This document shows, one piece after another, positions 44,123 to 52,790 of a stretch of DNA of 55,035 nucleotides; the stretch's first letter is position 1; each line of letters starts with the position of its first letter. This DNA comes from Bacteroidia bacterium (GTDB lineage Bacteria > Bacteroidota > Bacteroidia > Flavobacteriales > Schleiferiaceae). The stretch lies in contig JAUHWL010000018.1 in assembly GCA_030424545.1 (NCBI GenBank), positions 1 through 55,035 on the forward strand, written 5' to 3'. Under the pieces are notes generated by a model. The model saw only the letters and a list, made by a program, of their open reading frames with translations, had not been told where the DNA came from and did no database searches. Both the position numbers and the translations under genes were made by a program.

Positions 44123-45334
44123 TTAAAAATCACCAAAAAGTAGGCTGCCTTCACTAAAAGGCAAATCAAAACGTTCGCCTAAAAAACGATTGGTTAAAAC
44201 CCCTTTGTACATGTACATACCTGTGCGTAGCTCTGCCATATAACGCGTAGCATTTTCTAAACCTCCTTCTTCACTTACATTAAGAAGCAAGGGTGCAAAA
44301 ATATTATTGAGAGAAAAAGATGCCGTACGCGCTACACGCGAGGCAACATTAGGGACACAATAATGGATGATATCATGTTTTAAAAATATGGGATTGTCAT
44401 GGTTTGTAACTTCAGATGTTTCTACACAGCCACCATTATCAATACTCACATCAATAATTACAGATTTAGATTTCATTTTTTGCACCATATCATCAGAAAC
44501 AACAACAGGTGTTCGGCCATTTTCTGGCTTTAAGGCACCAATTAAAACATCGGCTCTTTTTAAGGCCTTCTCTAATAATTTTGGTTGAATTACACAGGTA
44601 TATACTGGGTGTGGTAGGCTTTGTGCAAGTCTTTTTAAACGAGAAATAGACTTATCAAAAACCTTAACATTTGCCCCCATGGCCAGCGCTGTTTTTGCCG
44701 CAAACAAGCCAACCATTCCGGCTCCAAGTATTAAAATTTCTGTTGGCGGAACTCCAGAAACTCCACCTAAAACGTATCCTTTTCCATCATTTGCATTGCT
44801 TAAATACTCTGCTGCAATTAAAATAGACGTATTTCCTACAATTTCGCTCATGCATTGTTGTATAGGCATTTGCCCTTCTGCATCACATATATACTCTATG
44901 GCAATGGCCGTTGTTTTTTTCTTCATCAACGACACAAAAAAAACTTTCTCCCGAGTTTTTATTTGCAAAGCAGAAAACAACGTTTGCTTGTGGGTAAGCA
45001 GGGCTAACTCCTCATTGCTTGGCGGTTCTATTTTAAGCACAATATTACATTCAAAAGCTTCTTTTGCACTGTAAACAATTCTTGCACCCGCCTCGCTAAA
45101 ATCTTTATCAGAATAAAAAGCGCCAATACCAGCGCCTGATTCTATAATAATTTCGTGCCCATGGTTTGTAAGCAGCGAAACACCATCTGGCGTTAGCGGC
45201 ACTCGCTTTTCTTGCATGCATGTTTCTTTCGGAATGCCAATTTGCAAGCGCCCTTTTTTACGACCAACAGCAAGCGTTTCTTCTTGTGGTAATAAATCTG
45301 AAGAAGAAAGTGAAAAAGAAGAAGAAATACCCAT
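44123..45334 (-). CDS. ald: Alanine dehydrogenase-family protein, catalytic His replaced
   Basis: 403 residues with an unusual Ser-rich 30-residue N-terminal extension. Ald/PNT family features: GIPKE, KRVPLTPDGV (substrate Arg), VLKIEPP (Lys), NAD-binding LGAGMVGLFAAKTALAMGA, and VSIDNGGCVETS with the active Asp. Canonical Ald has YLHLA with the catalytic His; here the aligned segment is SALQIKT with no His. So it may use another substrate or mechanism despite the annotation. Own TAAATTTG promoter; follows tsaE. Confidence 0.8.
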   Translation of the reverse strand: MGISSSFSLSSSDLLPQEETLAVGRKKGRLQIGIPKETCMQEKRVPLTPDGVSLLTNHGHEIIIESGAGIGAFYSDKDFSEAGARIVYSAKEAFECNIVLKIEPPSNEELALLTHKQTLFSALQIKTREKVFFVSLMKKKTTAIAIEYICDAEGQMPIQQCMSEIVGNTSILIAAEYLSNANDGKGYVLGGVSGVPPTEILILGAGMVGLFAAKTALAMGANVKVFDKSISRLKRLAQSLPHPVYTCVIQPKLLEKALKRADVLIGALKPENGRTPVVVSDDMVQKMKSKSVIIDVSIDNGGCVETSEVTNHDNPIFLKHDIIHYCVPNVASRVARTASFSLNNIFAPLLLNVSEEGGLENATRYMAELRTGMYMYKGVLTNRFLGERFDLPFSEGSLLFGDF

Positions 45335-45367
45335 GTGCTAAATTGAAATTGAAAAATACATCTTTCA

Positions 45368-45375
45368 CAAATTTA
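45368..45375 (-). promoter_or_regulatory. -7 box TAAATTTG before ald
   Basis: Perfect TAnnTTTG on the minus strand, 33 bases before the ald ATG and 15 bases after the tsaE stop. It suggests ald can be transcribed apart from porX-tsaE. Confidence 0.5.
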
Positions 45376-45390
45376 GCATCTTAATCTTAT

Positions 45391-45837
45391 TTACACTAGA
45401 AAAGATAGCGCTGTTTCCGGAGAGCATTTTGGCAAAAATTCTATAATACGATTACTCTCAAATGTGCTAATTTTTATGACACCAAAAGTCTCAGGCAAAA
45501 AATCAATAATTTTTTCAGGCCATTCTATCAAGCAAATGTTCTCCGATTCTAAATATTCTTCTACGCCAAAATCTAGCGCTTCTTCAAGGCTGTTAAGACG
45601 GTACAAATCAAAATGATAGATTGTTTCGCCCGCCTCAGTTTCATACTCGTTTACCAAAGAATAAGTTGGACTGCTCACCTCATCTACTACCCGTAAAACG
45701 TTGCACAGGGCTTTGATTAGCGTGGTTTTGCCCGCGCCCATGCTGCCTAGTAATAAAATTATTGGGCATTGCATTTCGTCTACAATATGGGCAGCAACGC
45801 TTGGTAAATCGGCAAGCGAATAACTCTGTGCTTTCAC
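45391..45837 (-). CDS. tsaE: tRNA threonylcarbamoyladenosine synthesis ATPase TsaE
   Basis: 148 residues. Walker A GSMGAGKTTLIKAL, switch block VVDEVSSPTYSLVNEYE, HFDLYRL, and the terminal IEWPEK motif are diagnostic. It supplies ATP hydrolysis to the TsaB-TsaD complex making t6A37 in ANN-decoding tRNAs. It starts 4 bases after the porX stop, so is co-transcribed with it. Confidence 0.95.
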   Translation of the reverse strand: MKAQSYSLADLPSVAAHIVDEMQCPIILLLGSMGAGKTTLIKALCNVLRVVDEVSSPTYSLVNEYETEAGETIYHFDLYRLNSLEEALDFGVEEYLESENICLIEWPEKIIDFLPETFGVIKISTFESNRIIEFLPKCSPETALSFLV

Positions 45838-45841
45838 CTTT

Positions 45842-47395
45842 TTACTTGCTTTCTAGTTCTACGTACGGAATTATCATCTCTTCTAAAGAAATACCACCAT
45901 GCTGGTAGGTGTCTTTATAATAATTCACATAATGATTAAAATTATTGGGGTAGGCAAAAAATTTGTCTTGCAGGGCAAATACAAACAAATCGCTAATTGT
46001 GCTTTTGGGCAAGCCTATGTTTTCTGGATTTTTCACTTCGTACACATCGCGTTTTTCGTAGCTTAAATTACGACCTACTTTGTAGCGCAAATTTGTGTTT
46101 AATGTTTTAGACCCCACCAATTTGCTAGGTTCTGTTACGTTTATGGTACCGTGGTCTGTGGTAATAATTACTTTGCAATCTTGCTCTGATACTTGCTTAA
46201 GAATATCTAGCAAAGGAGAATTTGCAAACCAACTTTTTGTTAAAGATCTATACGCTGCATCTGTTTCGGCAAGTTCTCTAATCACCTTCATTTCTGTTTT
46301 TGCATGGCTAAGAATATCTACAAAATTGTATACAATAACGTTTAGCTGATTGTTGCTTAAATTGCTTAGAGTTTCGGCCAGTTTTTTTCCTTTAGCAATG
46401 TTGGTTATTTTGTTGTAAGAAGATTTTACATCGCTTAAACCTAGGTTTTTTAATTGCTCCAGTAACAATTCATATTCGTAAATATTTTTTCCTTCTTCAT
46501 CTTCTTCGCCCACCCAATATTGTGGTGTTTTTTTCTGAATTTCCAACGGCATCATCCCCGCAAACAGTGCGTTTCTGGCGTATTGCGTTGCGGTAGGCAA
46601 AATGCCAAAGTATGCACTTTCTTCTTTTACCTTAAAGAATGGAGCCAATGCTGGTTTTAGCACTTTCCATTGGTCTAAACGCAAATTATCTATTACAATA
46701 AAGTAAACTTTTTCTCCGTTGCGCAGGCTCGGACCAACCTTTGTGTTAAACAATTGGTGTGTTAATAGCGGGCCAGATTTTGGCGAATCTATCCAATCTT
46801 CGTAGTTGCGCGCTACAAATTTCCCGAATTGCTCGTTGGCTTCTTGTTTTTGCGTTATCAGAATTTGCTTTAAGCCTTCATCTTCTAAACCCTCTAATTC
46901 TAGCTCCCAATAAATTAGGCGTTCATACATTTCTACCCAACCTTGGTAATCGTTAACACTGCTTAAATCCATTGCAATTTGGCGGAATTGCTGTTGGTAG
47001 CTGTGTGTAGTTTTCTCGCTAACCAAGCGCCTAATGTCTAGGTGTTTTTTAAGCGTAAGTAAAATTTGATTTGGATTAACAGGCTTAATTAAATAATCCG
47101 AAATTTTTGCACCAATGGCTTCTTCCATGATTTGCTCTTCCTCGCTTTTTGTAATCATGACCACGGGCACACTCTCGTAATGCTCTTTAATACGCGCCAA
47201 TGTTTCTATACCCGAAAGTCCGGGCATGTTTTCGTCTAAAAAAACAATATCAAAACGCTTTTCTTTTAATAAATCTAAGGCGTCTTCGCCATCTGTTGCT
47301 GTATCTACATTGTATCCTTTTTGTTGTAGAAATAAAATATGTGGTTTAAGTAAATCAACTTCATCATCTACCCAAAGTATGTTTGCGTTTGTCAT
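45842..47395 (-). CDS. porX: PorX response regulator/PglZ phosphatase, T9SS regulator
   Basis: 517 residues. Receiver domain 1-120 with D10/D11, phospho-acceptor D54 in VFLDENMPG and the Lys in LIKPVNP. A helical linker follows, then a PglZ alkaline-phosphatase-like domain from about 210: FIVIDNLRLDQW, then VIITTDHGTINVTEP with metal-binding Asp/His, and HGGISLEEMIIPY. PorX controls T9SS gene expression with the kinase PorY and sigma factor SigP and hydrolyses nucleotide linkages. PorY is not in this window, but cargo and SprF genes are. Confidence 0.95.
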   Translation of the reverse strand: MTNANILWVDDEVDLLKPHILFLQQKGYNVDTATDGEDALDLLKEKRFDIVFLDENMPGLSGIETLARIKEHYESVPVVMITKSEEEQIMEEAIGAKISDYLIKPVNPNQILLTLKKHLDIRRLVSEKTTHSYQQQFRQIAMDLSSVNDYQGWVEMYERLIYWELELEGLEDEGLKQILITQKQEANEQFGKFVARNYEDWIDSPKSGPLLTHQLFNTKVGPSLRNGEKVYFIVIDNLRLDQWKVLKPALAPFFKVKEESAYFGILPTATQYARNALFAGMMPLEIQKKTPQYWVGEEDEEGKNIYEYELLLEQLKNLGLSDVKSSYNKITNIAKGKKLAETLSNLSNNQLNVIVYNFVDILSHAKTEMKVIRELAETDAAYRSLTKSWFANSPLLDILKQVSEQDCKVIITTDHGTINVTEPSKLVGSKTLNTNLRYKVGRNLSYEKRDVYEVKNPENIGLPKSTISDLFVFALQDKFFAYPNNFNHYVNYYKDTYQHGGISLEEMIIPYVELESK

Positions 47396-47530
47396 GTGTT
47401 TTAAAAAATATGTGTAAAGGTACTATGCAAAAGTGCATGTTAAAATTAACGAGAATAGTACTGAGATATTTTTAATCCAAAAAGTTTTCTTTTCGCCACC
47501 TCACATACTAAAATCAAAACCCTCAATCAT

Positions 47531-47559
47531 CCTTCATCCCTTTTCATCCTTCATCCCTT
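47531..47559. repeat. Two 12-bp direct repeats in a pyrimidine-rich leader
   Basis: CCTTCATCCCTT occurs at 47531-47542 and 47548-47559 (17-base period) in the 195-base gap between porX and the HD gene. The gap also holds the small hairpin ATGCA/TGCAT at 47424-47437. I see no gene in it. Confidence 0.6.
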
Positions 47560-47567
47560 CACAAGAT

Positions 47568-47575
47568 TATCTTTG
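47568..47575 (+). promoter_or_regulatory. -7 box TATCTTTG before the HD gene
   Basis: Perfect TAnnTTTG. It overlaps the TTG at 47573, so transcription would begin a few bases later, at about 47580, which excludes that TTG and favours the TTG at 47591 as start. Confidence 0.5.
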
Positions 47576-47590
47576 CCAAAAACATTCGCA

Positions 47591-48826
47591 TTGCAAACCA
47601 ACAAGCACAAAATTTTAAACGATCCTATTTACGGATTCATCACCCTGCCGGGAAACTTAATTTTTGATTTAATAGAACACCGATATTTTCAGCGACTGCG
47701 CAGAATTACGCAACTAGGCTTGAGCTATTTAGTGTATCCGGGAGCCTACCACACGCGGTTTCATCATGCCATTGGCGCTATGCACCTCATGCAAAATGCG
47801 GTATTAATTTTACGCCAAAAGGGATTAGAAATTACCCCTGAAGAAGAGGAGTCTGTTTACATTGCTATTTTGCTGCATGATATTGGCCACGGCCCGTTTA
47901 GCCACGCGCTAGAAAACACCCTAATTCCGCAGGTTAGCCACGAGGCACTTTCGGTAAAGTTTATGGAAAACCTAAACCGCGATTTTAACGGTAAGCTTAC
48001 CCAAGCCATTTCCATTTTTACCAACAATTACCACAAAAAGTTTTTACACCAATTAATATCTAGTCAGCTAGATATGGATAGGCTAGATTATTTAAGGCGA
48101 GACAGTTTTTACACCGGAGTTACCGAAGGTGCCGTAAACTCTGAGCGCCTTATTTCTATGCTTAATGTAAAAGATGACCAACTTGTAATTGATGCTAAAG
48201 GCATTTACTCGGTAGAAAAATTTATTGTGGCGCGCAGATTAATGTACTGGCAAGTGTATTTGCACAAAACGGTAATTAGTGCCGAATTTATGTTGGTAAA
48301 GATTTTAAAACGCACCAAAGAATTGGCGCAAAGCGGTAAAGATTTATTCGCCACCAGCGCTTTAAAAGTGTTTTTAAATAACGATTACGACTGGAACGAT
48401 TTTGAAAACAAACCCAATTTAATTGATGAGTTTGCCAAGTTGGATGACAACGACATTATGGCTTCTATTAAAGAATGGTGCACCAATGAAGACATAATTT
48501 TAAGCGAATTGAGCAAACGACTTATTCATAGGAATTTATTGAAAATTGAAATGAGCAACGATCCTTTTTCTGCTAAAAAATTGGCAGATATAAAAAAGCG
48601 CGTGGCCAAACATTTTAAATTTAAAAATGGTGAAGAAGATTATTTCATCATCAACCAAAAAATTGCCAACCACGCATACAATCCAAAAAGCGACCGCATC
48701 AACCTACTGTACAAGGATGGCACGTTGTTAGACATCCGCGAAGCCGCAGATCAATTAAATATTTCTGCCCTTAGTAATACTGTTGTAAAACACTTTGTTT
48801 GCTACCCAGATGAAGTAAGGGCTTAG
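47591..48826 (+). CDS. HD-domain phosphohydrolase (dGTPase/SAMHD1-like)
   Basis: About 411 residues. No ATG lies before the conserved KHKILNDPIYGFI, so the start must be non-ATG; TTG 47591 is preferred because a promoter box covers TTG 47573. HD metal motifs are TRFHHAIGAMHLM, then LLHDIGHGPFSHALE, and SSQLDMDRLDYLRRDSFYTG, the classic SAMHD1/YdhJ family set. It probably hydrolyses dNTPs or other nucleotides. It precedes lpxD by 36 bases, but lpxD has its own promoter. Confidence 0.9.
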   Translation: MQTNKHKILNDPIYGFITLPGNLIFDLIEHRYFQRLRRITQLGLSYLVYPGAYHTRFHHAIGAMHLMQNAVLILRQKGLEITPEEEESVYIAILLHDIGHGPFSHALENTLIPQVSHEALSVKFMENLNRDFNGKLTQAISIFTNNYHKKFLHQLISSQLDMDRLDYLRRDSFYTGVTEGAVNSERLISMLNVKDDQLVIDAKGIYSVEKFIVARRLMYWQVYLHKTVISAEFMLVKILKRTKELAQSGKDLFATSALKVFLNNDYDWNDFENKPNLIDEFAKLDDNDIMASIKEWCTNEDIILSELSKRLIHRNLLKIEMSNDPFSAKKLADIKKRVAKHFKFKNGEEDYFIINQKIANHAYNPKSDRINLLYKDGTLLDIREAADQLNISALSNTVVKHFVCYPDEVRA

Positions 48827-48829
48827 CCA

Positions 48830-48857
48830 TTGTTAAACCATCTTTTTGTTACTTTTG
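48830..48857 (+). promoter_or_regulatory. Promoter TTG-N17-TACTTTTG before lpxD
   Basis: TTG 48830-48832, then 17 bases, then TACTTTTG at 48850-48857, a perfect TAnnTTTG. It ends 5 bases before the lpxD ATG, predicting a leaderless or nearly leaderless transcript. Confidence 0.5.
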
Positions 48858-48862
48858 GCGCG

Positions 48863-49873
48863 ATGAAATTTACAGCAAAACAAATTGCAGAAATACTAGA
48901 AGGTACTGTTGTTGGAGATGAAAACGCCAGCGTTTTTACATTCGCAAAAATAGAAGAAGGCCATACTGGCGCACTCTCTTTTTTGGCTAATCCAAAATAC
49001 AATGCGTTTATTTATGATACCTCCGCAAGCATTGTACTTGTAAATAATTCTTTTATTCCTGAAAAACCCATAAAATCTACCTTAATAAAAGTAGAAGATG
49101 CCTATGGTGCGTTTGCCAAACTGCTTGAATTTTATGCCCAAACAAAAGCCAAAAAAAAGGGCATAGAAAACCCGCATTTTGTAGCCAATAGCGCAAAATT
49201 AGGCGAAGATATTTACTTGGGTGCATTTGCTTACATTGGCGAACGATCTACCATTGGCAACAATGTAAAAATTTACCCCAACGTATATATAGGAGATGAT
49301 GTAACCATTGGCGACAATACAACCCTATTTAACGGAGTACGCATTTACAATGAATGCAAAATTGGTAGCAACGTTACCATACATGGTGGCAGCACCATTG
49401 GCGCAGATGGGTTTGGCTTTGCGCCCAATGCAGAGAATAGTTACGATAAAATTCCGCAATTGGGCAATGTGATTATAGAAGATTACGTAGAAGTTGGAGC
49501 AAACACAGCCATAGACAGAGCAACCATTGGTAGCACGATTATTAGAAAAGGTGTTAAACTAGATAACCTTATACAAATAGCGCACAATGTTGAAATTGGA
49601 GAAAACACTGTAATTGCTGCCCAAACAGGTGTTGCTGGCTCAACCAAAATTGGCAAAAATTGCATGATTGGCGGGCAAGTAGGTATTATTGGCCACTTAA
49701 CCATTGGCAACGGTGTTAAAATTGCCGCACAAAGTGGCATTGGCAAAAACGTTAAGGACAACGAAGTTATACAAGGTTCTCCGGCTTTTGGCATTGGCGA
49801 TTATGTGCGCAGTTATGCCCTCTTTAGAAAACTGCCAGAGTTGGCAAAAAAAATAAATGATTTAAGCAAATAA
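48863..49873 (+). CDS. lpxD: UDP-3-O-(3-hydroxyacyl)glucosamine N-acyltransferase LpxD
   Basis: 336 residues from the ATG at 48863 ([19 protein letters not shown]); the longer frame from 48830 would begin upstream of the promoter box. An N-terminal uridine-binding domain is followed by hexapeptide repeats forming a left-handed beta-helix; [10 protein letters not shown] and [11 protein letters not shown] hold the catalytic His. It adds the second acyl chain to lipid A precursor. Followed 2 bases on by lpxC-fabZ. Confidence 0.96.
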   Translation: MKFTAKQIAEILEGTVVGDENASVFTFAKIEEGHTGALSFLANPKYNAFIYDTSASIVLVNNSFIPEKPIKSTLIKVEDAYGAFAKLLEFYAQTKAKKKGIENPHFVANSAKLGEDIYLGAFAYIGERSTIGNNVKIYPNVYIGDDVTIGDNTTLFNGVRIYNECKIGSNVTIHGGSTIGADGFGFAPNAENSYDKIPQLGNVIIEDYVEVGANTAIDRATIGSTIIRKGVKLDNLIQIAHNVEIGENTVIAAQTGVAGSTKIGKNCMIGGQVGIIGHLTIGNGVKIAAQSGIGKNVKDNEVIQGSPAFGIGDYVRSYALFRKLPELAKKINDLSK

Positions 49874-49875
49874 AT

Positions 49876-51267
49876 ATGTCTAAACAAAAAACATTAGCCA
49901 AAGCGGTAACATATGCAGGCGTAGGGCTGCATACCGGACTAAAAGTGAATATGACTTTTAATCCTGCTCCAGTAGGCCATGGTTTTAAATTTAAACGTAC
50001 AGATTTAGAAGGAGCCCCTGTTATAGACGCCTTGGCTACCAATGTTTCTCAAACAGCACGTGGCACAACCATTGGCAAAGACGCAGAAGTTGTGCATACT
50101 GTAGAGCACGTTTTAGCTGCGCTTGTTGGTTTAGATATAGACAACTGCCTCATAGAAGTAGATGCGCCTGAACCACCCATTGCAGATGGTAGCGCACTAC
50201 CCTTTTTACTAAAAATAGAAGAGGCGGGAATTACGGAACAAGACCAAGAGAAAAATTATTATAAAATCACCAAGCCTGTAGTTTACAGAGATGAAGCCGA
50301 AGGTGTAGAAATAATTGCACTGCCCGCAGATGATTACCAAGTTACCGTAATGGTAGATTACAAAACAAATGTGCTCGGCTCACAAAACGCACATCTAGAA
50401 AAGATGAGTAGTTTTAAAACCGAAATAGCCTCCTCTCGCACATTTAGCTTTTTGCATGAATTAGAATTTCTTTTAGAAAACGGACTGATTAAAGGTGGCG
50501 ATTTAAACAATGCCATTGTTTATGTTGATAAAGAGATATCGGCAGAAAGCATGAAAAAATTAAGCGCAGCATTTAACAAGGAAGCTATATCGGTAAGGCC
50601 AAACGGCATTTTAGACAATTTAGTTTTACACTTCCCTAATGAGGCAGCACGCCATAAATTGCTAGATGTAGTTGGCGATTTATCACTTATTGGCCGCCCA
50701 ATTATTGGGCGTATTATAGCCACCAAGCCCGGGCATAAGGCAAATACAAATTTTGCCAAAATGCTTATGCAGCAAATTAAAAAAGAAGAAAGTAAACCCA
50801 ATATTCCGCAGCATGATCCAGATAAAGAACCCATCATGGATATTGTTGCCATACAAAAAACATTGCCCCACCGCCCACCCTTTTTGTTGGTAGATAAGGT
50901 TATAGAAATGTCTGATAGCCACATTGTAGGTGTAAAAAATGTTACCATGAATGAGTCCTTTTTTGTAGGACACTTTCCTGGAGCCCCTGTAATGCCAGGC
51001 GTACTTCAAGTAGAAGCTATGGCGCAAGTTGGGGGAATACTTGCCTTAAGCACCGTACCAGATCCTGAAAATTACCTCACCTTTTTCTTAAAAATGGAAG
51101 AAGTAAAATTTAAAAGTAAAGTTGTACCCGGAGACACCTTGGTATTTACTTTAGAGTTTATTGCACCCATAAGAAGAGGAATCGTACAGATGAAAGGCCG
51201 CGCCTACGTGGGCAACAGATTAGCAACCGAAGCCTCTCTAATGGCTCAGATCATTAAAAGCAACTAA
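49876..51267 (+). CDS. lpxC/fabZ: LpxC-FabZ fusion: UDP-3-O-acyl-GlcNAc deacetylase and 3-hydroxyacyl-ACP dehydratase
   Basis: 463 residues. LpxC domain 1-305: GVGLHTG, HTVEHVLAAL zinc His pair, EPPIADGSALPF, and AFNKEAIS-PNGILDN. FabZ domain about 316-463: LPHRPPFLLVDKV, VGHFPGAPVMPGVLQVEAMAQVGG with the catalytic His and Glu. LpxC commits precursor to lipid A; FabZ uses the same hydroxyacyl-ACP pool for fatty acids, so the fusion balances both. This fusion is typical of Bacteroidota. Confidence 0.97.
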   Translation: MSKQKTLAKAVTYAGVGLHTGLKVNMTFNPAPVGHGFKFKRTDLEGAPVIDALATNVSQTARGTTIGKDAEVVHTVEHVLAALVGLDIDNCLIEVDAPEPPIADGSALPFLLKIEEAGITEQDQEKNYYKITKPVVYRDEAEGVEIIALPADDYQVTVMVDYKTNVLGSQNAHLEKMSSFKTEIASSRTFSFLHELEFLLENGLIKGGDLNNAIVYVDKEISAESMKKLSAAFNKEAISVRPNGILDNLVLHFPNEAARHKLLDVVGDLSLIGRPIIGRIIATKPGHKANTNFAKMLMQQIKKEESKPNIPQHDPDKEPIMDIVAIQKTLPHRPPFLLVDKVIEMSDSHIVGVKNVTMNESFFVGHFPGAPVMPGVLQVEAMAQVGGILALSTVPDPENYLTFFLKMEEVKFKSKVVPGDTLVFTLEFIAPIRRGIVQMKGRAYVGNRLATEASLMAQIIKSN

Positions 51268-51268
51268 C

Positions 51269-52063
51269 ATGAATCAACCTTTAGCATACGTACATCCTTC
51301 TGCAAAAATTGCCGACAATGTAGTTATAGAGCCTTTTACAACCATCCATAAAAATGTGGTTATTAAAGAAGGAACCTGGATAGGTTCTAACGTTACCATT
51401 ATGGAAGGTGCCCGAATTGGTAAAAATGTGCGCATTTTTCCGGGGGCTGTAGTAAGTGCCATACCACAAGATTTAAAATTTAAAGGCGAAGAAACAACCG
51501 CAGAAGTTGGCGACAACACAATCATTAGAGAATGTGTTACCATAAACCGAGGCACTGTAGATAGAGGCAAAACCGTAATTGGCAAAAACTGCCTAATTAT
51601 GGCCTATAGCCATGTAGCGCACGATTGCTTGGTTGGCGATTACTGCATATTTTCTAACAACAGCACCTTGGCTGGCCACGTTACTGTGGGCAACAATGTA
51701 ATCTTAGCTGGCCTTACAGCCATCCACCAATTTTGTAGTATAGGGAACCACGCTTTTGTTACTGGTGGTTCTTTGGTACGTAAAGATATACCGCCCTACT
51801 CTAAAGCCGCCAGAGAGCCCATTAGCTACGTAGGAATTAATTCTGTTGGCCTTAGAAGAAGAGGTTTTACCAGCGAGAAAATTAGCGAAATACAAGAAAT
51901 TTACAGGATTATTTTCCAGAAAAACTACAACACGACACAAGCTGCAGAGATTATAGAGTCTGAGTTTACAGCAACCAAAGAACGTGATGAAATTTTACAG
52001 TTTATACGCAACTCTCAACGCGGAATTATGAAGGGTTTTACGGTAAGTAGAAATGGAAGTTAA
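51269..52063 (+). CDS. lpxA: UDP-GlcNAc acyltransferase LpxA
   Basis: 264 residues: hexapeptide-repeat helix from the N-terminus (IHKNVVIKEGTWIG; RECVTINRGT), the catalytic His in YSHVAHDC, then the helical C-domain (REPISYVGINSVGLRRRGF). First acyl transfer of lipid A synthesis. 1 base after lpxC-fabZ, and overlapping the next gene by 11 bases. Confidence 0.96.
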   Translation: MNQPLAYVHPSAKIADNVVIEPFTTIHKNVVIKEGTWIGSNVTIMEGARIGKNVRIFPGAVVSAIPQDLKFKGEETTAEVGDNTIIRECVTINRGTVDRGKTVIGKNCLIMAYSHVAHDCLVGDYCIFSNNSTLAGHVTVGNNVILAGLTAIHQFCSIGNHAFVTGGSLVRKDIPPYSKAAREPISYVGINSVGLRRRGFTSEKISEIQEIYRIIFQKNYNTTQAAEIIESEFTATKERDEILQFIRNSQRGIMKGFTVSRNGS

Positions 52064-52673
52064 GCTAGAAAACGTTAGTAAAACATTTCAAAATCATTCT
52101 GTATTTAAAAACGTAAATCTCACCCTAAAAAGTGGGCATAGAAGCGTAATTCTTGGCGGTAACGGCTCCGGAAAATCTACCTTTTTAAAAATACTTAGCA
52201 CAGCACTTGTGCCCTCTACAGGTACCGTAACATTTACCCAAAACAATAAAATTATACCGCAAGAAGAACGATTTAAAACCGTTTCTTTTTGTGCTCCTTA
52301 TATAGATTTAATAGAAGAATTTACACTAGAAGAGCACCTTAACTTCCAACAAAAATTTAACCCTTTTTTGCCCGGAGTAACCATAGATGGTTTAATAAAC
52401 CGCTTGCAACTGCAACGATTTAAAGACCGCCCAATAAAAACCTACTCATCGGGTATGCGGCAACGTGTGAGACTTGCATTAGCCATTACGGCAAATACAG
52501 AAATACTTTTGTTAGATGAGCCCACTTCTAATTTAGACCCGAAAGGAAAAATTTGGTATCAAGAATTGTTGCAAGAATATATGGGAGACCGTACCGTTTT
52601 GGTTGGCTCTAACTTTTTAGAAGATGAATTTTTCTTCACAACAAACAGCATAGAACTTAAAGATTTTCAATAG
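52053..52673 (+). CDS. Lone ABC transporter ATPase
   Basis: 206 residues. Walker A GGNGSGKST near 35-43, signature YSSGMRQRV near 131, Walker B LLLDEPTSNLDPKG. No membrane segment and no adjoining permease. Its start lies inside lpxA (11-base overlap), so it is a stable part of the lipid A operon, possibly for export of an envelope component; substrate unknown. It is short for an ATPase but contains all motifs. Confidence 0.85.
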   Translation: MEVKLENVSKTFQNHSVFKNVNLTLKSGHRSVILGGNGSGKSTFLKILSTALVPSTGTVTFTQNNKIIPQEERFKTVSFCAPYIDLIEEFTLEEHLNFQQKFNPFLPGVTIDGLINRLQLQRFKDRPIKTYSSGMRQRVRLALAITANTEILLLDEPTSNLDPKGKIWYQELLQEYMGDRTVLVGSNFLEDEFFFTTNSIELKDFQ

Positions 52674-52754
52674 TAGTTTTTAACATTACCCTTCATGGTA
52701 AAACAACTTAAAAGCAATCTAGTGAAAGTCGGATTTTGCTCTAAATTGTTGACC

Positions 52755-52774
52755 AAAAATGAACCCCCATTTTT
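52755..52774. terminator. Weak AT-rich hairpin between converging genes
   Basis: AAAAATG 52755-52761 pairs with CATTTTT 52768-52774 around AACCCC. It lies in the 117-base gap between the ABC ATPase and the converging surface-protein gene; a poor stem, so only a possible terminator. Confidence 0.35.
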
Positions 52775-52790
52775 AAGAAAAGATTAACCA

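Noticed and set aside
47573-47590. TTG 47573 as start of the HD gene
   Set aside because: It lies within the perfect -7 box TATCTTTG; transcription should begin downstream of it. Still possible if the box is not used.
49876-51267. LpxC-FabZ fusion as a novelty
   Set aside because: The fusion is well known in Bacteroidota; kept only as a feature.
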